From positions 1 to 29,779 of the forward strand of contig JALFYG010000297.1 of NCBI GenBank assembly GCA_022784805.1: a stretch of 29,779 nucleotides of DNA, read 5' to 3'. Made by a program: the position numbers and the translations under genes. The notes under the pieces were generated by a model. That model ran no database searches. It saw only the letters and a list, made by a program, of their open reading frames with translations, and was not told the DNA's origin. Positions 7,864-14,559 of this stretch are shown one piece after another (the stretch's first letter is position 1; the number at the start of each line of letters is the position of its first letter). This stretch comes from Spirochaetales bacterium (GTDB taxonomy: Bacteria > Spirochaetota > Spirochaetia > Sphaerochaetales > Sphaerochaetaceae).

Positions 7864-10101
7864 ATGAAAAAAAGATTAATCACATCAGCATTACCGTATG
7901 TAAACAATATTCCTCACCTTGGAAACCTGACTCAGGTTTTGAGTGCAGATGTATTTGCAAGATTCTGCCGTTCAATGGGTTATGAGACTCTTTATATCTG
8001 CGGCACAGATGAGTATGGCACAGCCAGTGAGACAAGAGCTCTTCAGGAGGGCGTAACTCCTCGTGAGCTTTGTGACCACTACCATGCCATCCATCGTGAC
8101 ATCTATAAGTGGTTCAACATCAGCTTCGACTACTTTGGAAGAACAAGCACACCTCTCCAGACAGAGATTGTCCAGCATATCTTCAACGAAGTAGACAAGA
8201 ACGGATATATCAGCGAGAAAGAATCAGAGCAGCTCTATTGCCCAGAGTGCAAGAGATTCTTGGCAGATAGATATGTAACTGGAACCTGTCCTCACTGTGG
8301 TGACACAGGCGCCCGTGGCGACCAGTGTGATAAGTGTGGAACACTTCTCGATCCTACAGAGCTTATTGATCCTAAGTGCTCTGTCTGTGGACACACACCT
8401 GAAGTAAAGAAGACAAAGCACCTCTATATCAACCTTCCTAAGGCTCTTCCGCTGCTTCAGAAGTGGATGGACAAGGCATCTGTAGAGGGATTCTGGGCTA
8501 AGAACGCCATCCAGATCACCAACTCTTGGATCAGAGATGGTCTTCAGGAGAGATGTATCACCCGTGACCTTAAGTGGGGTATTCCAGTTCCTAAAGAGGG
8601 CTTTGAAGACAAGGTCTTCTATGTATGGTTCGATGCTCCTATCGGTTATATTTCCATAACAGCAAATGCAACAGAGAATTGGGAGTATTGGTGGAGAGAC
8701 CCTGAGAATACAGAGCTCTTCCAGTTCATTGGAAAAGACAATATTCCTTTCCACACTGTCATCTTCCCATCTTCTCTTCTTGCAACAGGTGAGAAGTGGA
8801 CAATGCTCCATCATATGTCATCTACAGAGTATTTGAACTATGAAGGTGGAAAGTTCAGTAAGTCCAGAGGAATCGGTATCTTCGGTAACGATGTACAGGA
8901 AACAGGAATCCCAGCAGATGTCTGGAGATTCTATATGTTCTATAACAGACCTGAGAAACAGGATTTCACATTCACTTGGAAAGATTTCCAGGAGAAGATC
9001 AATAAGGAACTTATCGGAAACCTCTCCAACCTGGTAAATAGAACTCTTACATTCGTAAAGAGATTCTATGACGGCAACCTTGGTGAAGGAGCACTGGATG
9101 AGGAGTTGAAGGCTCAGATTATCGAGAAAGAGAAAGAGATCACAGAGTGCTTGGAGAGAGCAGATGAAAGAGACGCTCTCAGAGCTATCTTTGCTCTCAG
9201 CGACATCGGTAATAAGGCATTCCAGGCTTCAGAGCCATGGAAACTTAGAAACGAAGACCCAGAGAAGGCAAAGGCAATTCTGAGAACACTTGTTTATCTC
9301 ATCAGAGATTTGGGTGTAATGGTCACTCCATATATGCCTTCAACAGGAGATAAGATTCTCTCCTTCGTCTCTGCTCCTTCTTCAATTTGGAAGGATTGTG
9401 GCAACTTCTCCGGTGAACTGAAGGTTGGAGAAATCTCACTTCTCTTTGAAAAGCTTGAAGACAAGAGAGTAGAGGAACTCAGATTAAGATACTCTGGCAG
9501 TCAGCAGGACAGAGAAGAAAAGAAGGCTGAAGAGCCAGCTAAGAAAGAAAAGAAAGACAAGAAAAATAAGGATGAAGGTAAAATGGACGAATCTAAGTCA
9601 TTATTGGAAAATTGGGCTGAGAAAGTAATTCTCAAAGTCTCAAAGATCATCGAGTGTGACAAGCACCCAGAAGGTGACAAGCTTTATATTCTTAAGCTTG
9701 ACTGCGGTGAAGAAGAGCCAAGACAGATTGTTTCTTCAATTGTCCCTTACTATAAGAAAGAAGAGCTTATGGGAAGAAACATCGTATTGGTATCTAACCT
9801 TAAGCCAGCTAACTTCAGAGGCGTAAAGAGCTATGGTATGCTTCTTGCTGCATCTGAAGAGGGTGATGAGACACATTCAACCTGCGAGCTTATCTTTGCA
9901 GACGAGCTTCCTGTAGGAACAGTGTTGGAGTATGAAGGACAGGGTGAGACAGAAAAGATCACAACTTATCTTAAGGCTGATCACTTCTTCGCTCTTCCTA
10001 TGAAGACAATCGACGGTTATGTAACAGTGGATGGAAAGAAAATCGGTAAAGATGGTGTCTATCCAAGAGTATATAAATACGTCAATGGAAATGTTGGTTA
10101 A
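7864..10101 (+). CDS. metG: Methionyl-tRNA synthetase
   Basis: A 745-residue class I synthetase that charges tRNA-Met in the cytoplasm. The HIGH-type motif is PHLGN (17-21) and the KMSKS-type motif is KFSKS (330-334). Zinc knuckles are at C126/C129, C142/C145, C155/C158 and C172/C175, the long MetG1-like form. An anticodon-binding helical domain follows, then a lysine- and glutamate-rich linker (about 548-576), and a C-terminal EMAP/Trbp111-type tRNA-binding domain (about 580-692) used for dimerisation and tRNA binding. About 50 further residues follow that domain, which is longer than usual. The ATG at 7864 matches the family start; an in-frame stop just upstream (7840-7842) excludes a longer form with a normal start. 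No ribosome binding site is seen. Confidence 0.97.
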   Translation: MKKRLITSALPYVNNIPHLGNLTQVLSADVFARFCRSMGYETLYICGTDEYGTASETRALQEGVTPRELCDHYHAIHRDIYKWFNISFDYFGRTSTPLQTEIVQHIFNEVDKNGYISEKESEQLYCPECKRFLADRYVTGTCPHCGDTGARGDQCDKCGTLLDPTELIDPKCSVCGHTPEVKKTKHLYINLPKALPLLQKWMDKASVEGFWAKNAIQITNSWIRDGLQERCITRDLKWGIPVPKEGFEDKVFYVWFDAPIGYISITANATENWEYWWRDPENTELFQFIGKDNIPFHTVIFPSSLLATGEKWTMLHHMSSTEYLNYEGGKFSKSRGIGIFGNDVQETGIPADVWRFYMFYNRPEKQDFTFTWKDFQEKINKELIGNLSNLVNRTLTFVKRFYDGNLGEGALDEELKAQIIEKEKEITECLERADERDALRAIFALSDIGNKAFQASEPWKLRNEDPEKAKAILRTLVYLIRDLGVMVTPYMPSTGDKILSFVSAPSSIWKDCGNFSGELKVGEISLLFEKLEDKRVEELRLRYSGSQQDREEKKAEEPAKKEKKDKKNKDEGKMDESKSLLENWAEKVILKVSKIIECDKHPEGDKLYILKLDCGEEEPRQIVSSIVPYYKKEELMGRNIVLVSNLKPANFRGVKSYGMLLAASEEGDETHSTCELIFADELPVGTVLEYEGQGETEKITTYLKADHFFALPMKTIDGYVTVDGKKIGKDGVYPRVYKYVNGNVG

Positions 10102-10110
10102 TATGGGGTA

Positions 10111-10139
10111 TTGACTATCCATAGTCAAATCTTCATAAT
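10111..10139 (+). promoter_or_regulatory. Promoter for the mini ribosomal protein gene
   Basis: TTGACT (10111-10116), 17 bases, CATAAT (10134-10139) is a good sigma70-type promoter. The predicted start is near 10146, giving a leader of about 38 bases. The -35 half overlaps a hairpin (TTGACTA/TAGTCAA, 10111-10128) just after metG that has no U-tract. Confidence 0.5.
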
Positions 10140-10184
10140 GGAACGGTAATTACAAAATCCAATTGGAATAAGGAGACCTCAAGC

Positions 10185-10274
10185 ATGCCTTGCGGAAGAA
10201 AGAGAAAGAAGCATAAGATTGCCACTCACAAGAGAAAGAAAAAGCTCAGAGCAATGAGACATAAGAAAAAGTAA
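10185..10274 (+). CDS. Mini basic ribosomal protein, mS38/AURKAIP1-COX24 domain (bS22-like)
   Basis: A 29-codon gene encoding a peptide that starts MPCGRKRKKHKIATHKRKKK and continues LRAMRHKKK; most residues are Lys, Arg or His. The pattern KRKKHKIATHKRKKKLR matches the C-terminal motif of mitochondrial mS38 (AURKAIP1/COX24) and the tiny bacterial bS22-type proteins of the small ribosomal subunit, including those known in spirochaetes. It should bind 16S rRNA. A strong ribosome binding site (AGGAG at 10171-10175, 9 bases from ATG), a promoter upstream and a terminator immediately downstream mark it as a real, separately expressed gene despite its size. It follows metG. Confidence 0.85.
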   Translation: MPCGRKRKKHKIATHKRKKKLRAMRHKKK

Positions 10275-10292
10275 TCATGCTTTAATTAAGAT

Positions 10293-10325
10293 GCCACTGG
10301 TCATAGGATCGGTGGCTTTTTTTTA
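10293..10325 (+). terminator. Rho-independent terminator after the mini ribosomal protein gene
   Basis: The stem GCCACTG/CGGTGGC has one G-U pair and a 10-base loop, and is followed by a run of about nine T. It lies 18 bases after the stop of the 29-codon gene. Confidence 0.85.
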
Positions 10326-10374
10326 GTGTGTAATCTTCCGCTTATTTTTGTGTTGTATAATATAGGGGGGTGAG

Positions 10375-11364
10375 ATGAAAAAGATATTTGCTTTTCTTTC
10401 CATGATTATTTGTTGCTCTCTATTGTTTTCCCTTGGAAGTGGAGAGGTATCTTTCTTTGAAGAGAGAAACCACTATGGAGTGGTTGCAGATATTTCAAAC
10501 AAGGATATAGCTGTCGCTGGGGTTAATCTTTCTCTTGAGAAGTTTTATCCATATGTGCAGATAGATGTCTTGGAGATTACAAACTACTTTGAGACGGAAT
10601 CTTTGATACTAAGTGCAATTAACTCAAGCTACGATGGTCTTGTTTCTATGGGGAAGGGGAATACAATTCTAAAAGATCTTTCTTATGAATACCCGGAAAA
10701 GTACTTTGCCATACTCACTGAAAGTATTTCATCCACACTTCCTGGAAATATCAACGAGTATTATATAGACCTCTACGATACATCTTACTTATGTGGTATT
10801 GCCGCCTCATCTCTCTCTTCCTACTCAAAAATCGGAGTCATTTCCCATAATGATAGTGTTTATAATAACCGTGGAGTCGAAGGATTTTTGGATGGTGTCA
10901 AAGAAGCGGGGCCAAACTGTAACTTAGTTCTCTATATTCTTGATGATGAAACTTCTTCTGAAACTATAAGGGCTATAGCTGATAGCCTATATACAGAAGG
11001 CGTAGATATTATCTTCACACTCCTTGGTGATGATACAACAAAGGTTATGGAAAAAGCAAAAGAGAAAGGGAGATATGTTATCTCTGGAGATACTTATTTT
11101 AATCAAGATGATGCTGTTCTTCTCTCTGTAAAGACATATAAAGAGAAAGTGCTCCCTATAATCATCGGAGACTTTAGAGATAAAGAAGTAAGTGGAATCA
11201 GCATCCCTCTTGGTCTAAAAGATGGTGTTGTGGAATTATCATGGTATATAGATCCAATAAATCTTGATGTCTTAACTGAAGATATTATCACACGCCTAAT
11301 CGAGACAAAGAGTAGTGTCAGGCGATATAGAACTGAAATCATAAACGGGTCACAGAATTTGTGA
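10375..11364 (+). CDS. BMP/PnrA-family substrate-binding protein (nucleoside type), orphan
   Basis: A 329-residue exported protein. A signal peptide is evident (MKKIFAFLSMIICCSLLFSL, cleavage near residue 20). The rest has the periplasmic binding-protein pattern of the BMP family: an early strand GVVADIS, GLVSMG-like turns, YLCGIAASSLS (matching the family's FLAGYLAG region), IGVISH and a GVDIIFTLLGD segment. Spirochaetal relatives (PnrA/TmpC, BmpA-D) bind purine nucleosides for ABC import. No typical lipobox is seen; Cys13-Cys14 lie too early and lack a small residue before them. No transporter subunits lie nearby, so the partner must be elsewhere or the protein may only sense. TATAAT at 10356-10361 and GGGGGGTGAG before ATG suggest its own promoter with a very short leader. 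Confidence 0.75.
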   Translation: MKKIFAFLSMIICCSLLFSLGSGEVSFFEERNHYGVVADISNKDIAVAGVNLSLEKFYPYVQIDVLEITNYFETESLILSAINSSYDGLVSMGKGNTILKDLSYEYPEKYFAILTESISSTLPGNINEYYIDLYDTSYLCGIAASSLSSYSKIGVISHNDSVYNNRGVEGFLDGVKEAGPNCNLVLYILDDETSSETIRAIADSLYTEGVDIIFTLLGDDTTKVMEKAKEKGRYVISGDTYFNQDDAVLLSVKTYKEKVLPIIIGDFRDKEVSGISIPLGLKDGVVELSWYIDPINLDVLTEDIITRLIETKSSVRRYRTEIINGSQNL

Positions 11365-11369
11365 CCCGT
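11345..11369. terminator. Perfect hairpin covering the stop codon of the BMP gene
   Basis: ACGGGTCACA/TGTGACCCGT is a perfect 10-bp stem with loop GAATT. It contains the last codons and the TGA of the BMP-family gene and lies between two convergent genes. There is no proper T-run on either side, so it may be a weak bidirectional terminator or an RNA-stabilising end. Confidence 0.5.
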
Positions 11370-11387
11370 AAGAAGTTTAACTTTAGT

Positions 11388-12479
11388 TTAAAAATCTACT
11401 GGCGAAATATCCCCTGTGCCAATATCACAATTAGCTCTTAATTCACAGGATCCCAAGCTTTCATTATATCCATCAAGATAGAAGTATACGCTATAGTTTG
11501 CAGGACCAAAGAAAGCACTAACATTATAATTAATAGTCATTCCGCTAGGATTGTAAGTTACTGTTGTTCCCTCGAAGTAATATTCTTCCATAAACCATGT
11601 GATAATAACATTTCTTGTATTTCCTTCTCCATCTTTATAGATAGATTCCGGTAAGCCTCCATCAATATTAAGAGTCATCTTCACGTCTCCATAGGAAGAA
11701 CCTTTTTCAACAGAAAGAGTTCCTGTCAGAGGTGTTACAAGAGTGTCAGTTACAGTGATTGTTGTCACGGCAGTATTCTCCGAAAAGGTATGAGTTACAA
11801 CAGTGGTTTTATCTTCTGCAACAATTACTACTTCGTTAAGTGCAAACATTACCTTTGTATTCACCCTACCTTCGATGGACAATCTATAGGAACCAATAGG
11901 AAGATCTGTTACTACTCCAGTTGCATTGATAAATCCATCACTACCAACAGTCCCATTGGTGAGAGTATAATCTTTTCCTGATTCATCAAGTTTTCTAATG
12001 GATCCAGTTATAGTAACAGTCCCTGTATACTCCCCTGGCTTAAACTTAACATTGATGGATACGTTTCCTGTTGCGTCAGTATCAAAAGCAGTAAAAGAAA
12101 CATTAAAGCTGTTTGTTCCTCGTCTTAGATCCTCATTCTCGAGTGTGCAAGTTGCCACGGTTTTCCCATCGCTATTGATAGCTTCTGCCAATAGCGTATA
12201 CTTACCAGGTTTAATACCAGTCATGTTATAGACTCCAGTAGTATTCTCACTCTTCTCGAAATCGAAAGTGAATTCCGCATTACCATCTTGCACGAAACTA
12301 AACCTATAAGTTTTGACTTCGTTTACAGTGGTGCCACCTTCCGGAGCGATGGATCTTGATCTTTCGCTGTCTACGGAAATACGGACTGTTGCCATATCAC
12401 CAACCTGCTCTGCTGCGCAGGAGATGAAAACCGATGCGATTGCCAATAGGCATACCAATAATGTGAGCATTTTTCTCAT
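11388..12479 (-). CDS. Predicted lipoprotein with beta-sandwich-like repeats, function unknown
   Basis: I do not recognise the family. The protein of 363 residues begins MRKMLTLLVCLLAIASVFIS followed by Cys21, a lipoprotein signal with a spirochaete-type relaxed lipobox (FISC). The mature part is rich in Thr, Val, Gly and Asn and contains repeated patterns such as GIKPGKYTLLAEAIN and DLPIGSYRLSIEGRV. These patterns recall stacked carboxypeptidase-regulatory-like or Ig-like beta domains on a cell-surface or periplasmic protein. The start is chosen at 12479 because AAGGAG (12488-12493) lies 8 bases from it but only 2 bases from the alternative ATG at 12485. It is convergent with the BMP gene and downstream of the TatD gene. 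Confidence 0.75.
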   Translation of the reverse strand: MRKMLTLLVCLLAIASVFISCAAEQVGDMATVRISVDSERSRSIAPEGGTTVNEVKTYRFSFVQDGNAEFTFDFEKSENTTGVYNMTGIKPGKYTLLAEAINSDGKTVATCTLENEDLRRGTNSFNVSFTAFDTDATGNVSINVKFKPGEYTGTVTITGSIRKLDESGKDYTLTNGTVGSDGFINATGVVTDLPIGSYRLSIEGRVNTKVMFALNEVVIVAEDKTTVVTHTFSENTAVTTITVTDTLVTPLTGTLSVEKGSSYGDVKMTLNIDGGLPESIYKDGEGNTRNVIITWFMEEYYFEGTTVTYNPSGMTINYNVSAFFGPANYSVYFYLDGYNESLGSCELRANCDIGTGDISPVDF

Positions 12480-12604
12480 ACTCATTTCTCCTTATACTTC
12501 TTAAGACGCAAAAAAGTTGAAAAATGAGTGGTGATTTATGCTCTTTTTTAAAACTTTACCGAAACTTTATTGATTATGACCGAAAAAGGACAGTCAGGAA
12601 GTCT

Positions 12605-13228
12605 TTAACAATAGGAAATATAGTTAAAGAAAGTCTCTTCAACTTCTTTCTCTATGTCCCTGTCAAAGACAAGAGAAAGCTTGGTGTTCCATTCTTTAAG
12701 CATCCTTTCCTCTTCCTCTCCTGTCTCTGTATCTGTTTCTGTCAGGAAGGGGTAGATAATTCCTCTTTCTTTGAGAGAGGAAAAGAACTTTGTCTTCTCT
12801 GCTCTCGGTGAGAGAGAAACAAGGCCTCCATGTTCACTTATGATCTTGTATGTTTCATAGGAGCCAGTGAAGCCATGTACTATAAAGCCCTTTAGATTGT
12901 AGGAGAAAATAGTGGTGAGAAATTCATCAGTCCATCCAACTTGGTGGAAAGTGACGATGTTTCTATGCTCTTCTGCTATAGAGAGAATATTGTTGAGGAC
13001 AGAGAATTGATCCTCTTTATTTGGAAAGCGCTTATCAACACCGACTTCACCTATGAAGCGCTCATTTTCAGCCCATTTCTCAATGATGGTTAAGTCAGTA
13101 TCATCACCAGGTAAGCTTCCTAAACTTCTATAGGGAAAGGAGGAAAGAGTGGATATTTCTTTGAGCTTTGCGCTACAAATAAGTGCGTTTTGTGTGTAAA
13201 GCCCCGGATGTGCATGGCAATTAAACAT
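12605..13228 (-). CDS. Short TatD-family metal-dependent hydrolase
   Basis: About 207 residues from the ATG at 13228, shorter than the roughly 260 of standard TatD nucleases. All the family's metal ligands can be placed: His5 and His7 (NCHAHPG), Glu61 (IGEVGVD), His95 (TFHQVG), His118 (IVHGFTGS) and Asp166 (TETDTE). Family members are TIM-barrel phosphoesterases, often DNases or deaminoacylases; the substrate here is open. Longer starts exist (ATG at 13258 and further upstream), but HAH motifs normally sit within the first ten residues. A strong AGGAGG lies upstream, but 15 bases from the ATG, unusually far. About 110 bases without a gene separate it from the lipoprotein. Confidence 0.8.
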   Translation of the reverse strand: MFNCHAHPGLYTQNALICSAKLKEISTLSSFPYRSLGSLPGDDTDLTIIEKWAENERFIGEVGVDKRFPNKEDQFSVLNNILSIAEEHRNIVTFHQVGWTDEFLTTIFSYNLKGFIVHGFTGSYETYKIISEHGGLVSLSPRAEKTKFFSSLKERGIIYPFLTETDTETGEEEERMLKEWNTKLSLVFDRDIEKEVEETFFNYISYC

Positions 13229-13295
13229 TTTTTGTGTATTTTTCCTCCTTATACACATAAAACAATACCGCAAAAGGAAAAAAGAGTGTAACCTA

Positions 13296-13325
13296 TTGGC
13301 AAAAGATTTGTTCTATAGGTAAAAT
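13296..13325 (+). promoter_or_regulatory. Promoter for the candidate structured RNA
   Basis: TTGGCA (13296-13301), 18 bases, TAAAAT (13320-13325), on the plus strand. Start predicted near 13332. Spacing is one base above the optimum. Confidence 0.4.
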
Positions 13326-13440
13326 CCCTAGTCCAAGGGATTAACCTGACAAAGGTGGTTAGGGGTAGCAACTTTTGTCATATTCGCTCTTAGTGTTTTG
13401 GCCCGTGTAGCAGAGATGTCATCACGGGTCCTCTTTTTTT
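13326..13440 (+). ncRNA. Candidate structured small RNA with possible pseudoknot and terminator
   Basis: About 110 bases with no open reading frame, lying between a promoter-like sequence and a strong terminator on the plus strand. Both neighbouring genes are on the minus strand. TTAACC (13341-13346) can pair with GGTTAG (13357-13362). TGACAAA (13347-13353) can pair with TTTGTCA (13374-13380). The two helices interleave, so they form either an H-type pseudoknot or two alternative hairpins. A further hairpin, AATCCCT/AGGGATT (13323-13342), overlaps the predicted 5' end. It does not match SRP RNA, 6S RNA, tmRNA or a riboswitch that I recognise. The paired segments could also act on the opposite strand as a leader of the TatD gene, but the T-run favours the plus strand. 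Confidence 0.45.
13400..13440 (+). terminator. Rho-independent terminator of the candidate RNA
   Basis: The stem GGCCCGTG/CACGGGTC has 8 bp and one G-U pair, with a 15-base loop, and is followed by CTC and seven T. The T-run exists only on the plus strand, where no gene lies upstream, implying a non-coding transcript. Confidence 0.75.
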
Positions 13441-13473
13441 GTCAGATAAGAATTGAAATGTCCTTAAATGAAA

Positions 13474-13494
13474 GAAGGGACCGTGGGTCCCTTC
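13474..13494 (-). terminator. Terminator hairpin of the lipid kinase gene
   Basis: GAAGGGACC/GGTCCCTTC is a perfect 9-bp stem with a 3-base loop, 6 bases past the stop at 13501. On the minus strand it is followed by TTTCATTT, a modest T-rich tail. Confidence 0.65.
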
Positions 13495-13500
13495 CTTGCT

Positions 13501-14343
13501 TCATGCTACAGTTGCTGTATATGAGGTGACTCCAAGTATTGTTTCACCGTCAATCTGAAGAGCTGTAGGTTTATCAAACTCGACTTTGATTTCCTTACCA
13601 GAGAGGACCTCGACCATCTCCTTATGCTTTACATGCTCTCCCTTGAAGATGGAAGGAAATACCATGAGAGTCTTAATCTTTCCCTTTCCATACATGACCA
13701 TTACAGAGAGTTTCTCATTGTCTTCTCTTGACTGGCCTGGAGTAGGGATCATTCCTCCACCATAGAATCTGCCGTGCATTGTAGGAGCAAGCCATACCTT
13801 CTCATATGAGTGCTTAACACCGTCTACTGTGATTGTTGCCTTTGTAGGCTTATAGTGGAAGAGAAGGCCCTTGATGGCGATGGATGTATAGTTGATAGGC
13901 TTTTCGCTCTTTCCTCTCAGTGCATCACCGACTTCGCAGCAATAGCCGTCGATACCATATCCTACACCGTTGATAAACCTATACTTCTTTCCCTTTACTT
14001 CAACAATAGGGAGGTTCTCGATATATTCGTTGACAGGAAATGGCTTGTCATTTTCAACATCACGAGCAAAGTCGTTTCCACTTCCTACTGGGTAGTAGAG
14101 GATAGTGCATGGGTAGGAGATTGATTCTGTATTGTTGATGAATCTGTTAAGTGTTCCATCTCCTCCTGCAATGATCACAGAGTCATCTTCCTTGATTTTC
14201 TCGTTGAAGAAAGTGTTGTAGTCTGATATCTCAGCAATATTCAGAAATTCAAGCTTCTGATCCTTATAAATAGATTCAAGGCCCTTTGACTTTTCAAAGC
14301 CCTGATTGTTTCCAGCCTGTGGGTTGTAAAGAACATATATCAT
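13501..14343 (-). CDS. Diacylglycerol kinase-family lipid kinase (DagK/YegS-like)
   Basis: About 280 residues from the ATG at 14343. The catalytic-domain pattern is clear: YNPQAGNN near the start, nucleotide-binding GGDGT (60-64) in VIIAGGDGTLNRF, and PVGSGNDFARD (85-95). The second domain has the GVGYGIDGYC and HGRFYGGGM patterns of bacterial DagK/YegS proteins, which phosphorylate diacylglycerol or related lipids at the inner membrane face. The start is set by AGGAG 10 bases upstream; the longer frame to 14436 would add a hydrophobic stretch lying across the promoter and is rejected. A good promoter (14383-14411) and a terminator make it a single-gene unit. Confidence 0.9.
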   Translation of the reverse strand: MIYVLYNPQAGNNQGFEKSKGLESIYKDQKLEFLNIAEISDYNTFFNEKIKEDDSVIIAGGDGTLNRFINNTESISYPCTILYYPVGSGNDFARDVENDKPFPVNEYIENLPIVEVKGKKYRFINGVGYGIDGYCCEVGDALRGKSEKPINYTSIAIKGLLFHYKPTKATITVDGVKHSYEKVWLAPTMHGRFYGGGMIPTPGQSREDNEKLSVMVMYGKGKIKTLMVFPSIFKGEHVKHKEMVEVLSGKEIKVEFDKPTALQIDGETILGVTSYTATVA

Positions 14344-14382
14344 TGGGTTTGTACTCCTATGGGAAAATAACCTTTTTTTGTA

Positions 14383-14411
14383 TCTATACTTAAATTTACA
14401 AAAGAGGTCAA
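14383..14411 (-). promoter_or_regulatory. Promoter of the lipid kinase gene
   Basis: On the minus strand TTGACC (14411-14406), exactly 17 bases, TATAGA (14388-14383). The predicted start near 14376 leaves a leader of about 33 bases with AGGAG before the ATG. Confidence 0.7.
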
Positions 14412-14508
14412 TTGTGAAGAAATAAAAAATGAACAAATTTCAAACAATTCTCAAATACTTAACATTTTATAAAAGAAACTCTTTATACAGAAAATAAATA
14501 AAAGCTAT

Positions 14509-14539
14509 AAAAATTGACCGAGATTGTACAATCCCGGTC
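14509..14539 (-). terminator. Rho-independent terminator of the glnN-asnB operon
   Basis: On the minus strand GACCGGGATT, loop GTAC, AATCTCGGTC forms a 10-bp stem with one G-U pair. It is followed by AATTTTT and lies 20 bases past the asnB stop. Confidence 0.88.
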
Positions 14540-14559
14540 CTGCATATTCGGTTTTTGTC

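Noticed and set aside
13326..13440. SRP RNA, 6S RNA or a known pseudoknotted riboswitch.
   Set aside because: The SRP core motif (GGTCAGG with GGAAGGAAGCAG) and the long 6S duplex are absent, and no downstream gene lies on the same strand for a riboswitch to control.
14344..14436. Longer lipid kinase with a 31-residue N-terminal extension.
   Set aside because: The extension runs through a strong promoter (TTGACC-17-TATAGA), and the ATG at 14343 has AGGAG and the family's normal beginning.
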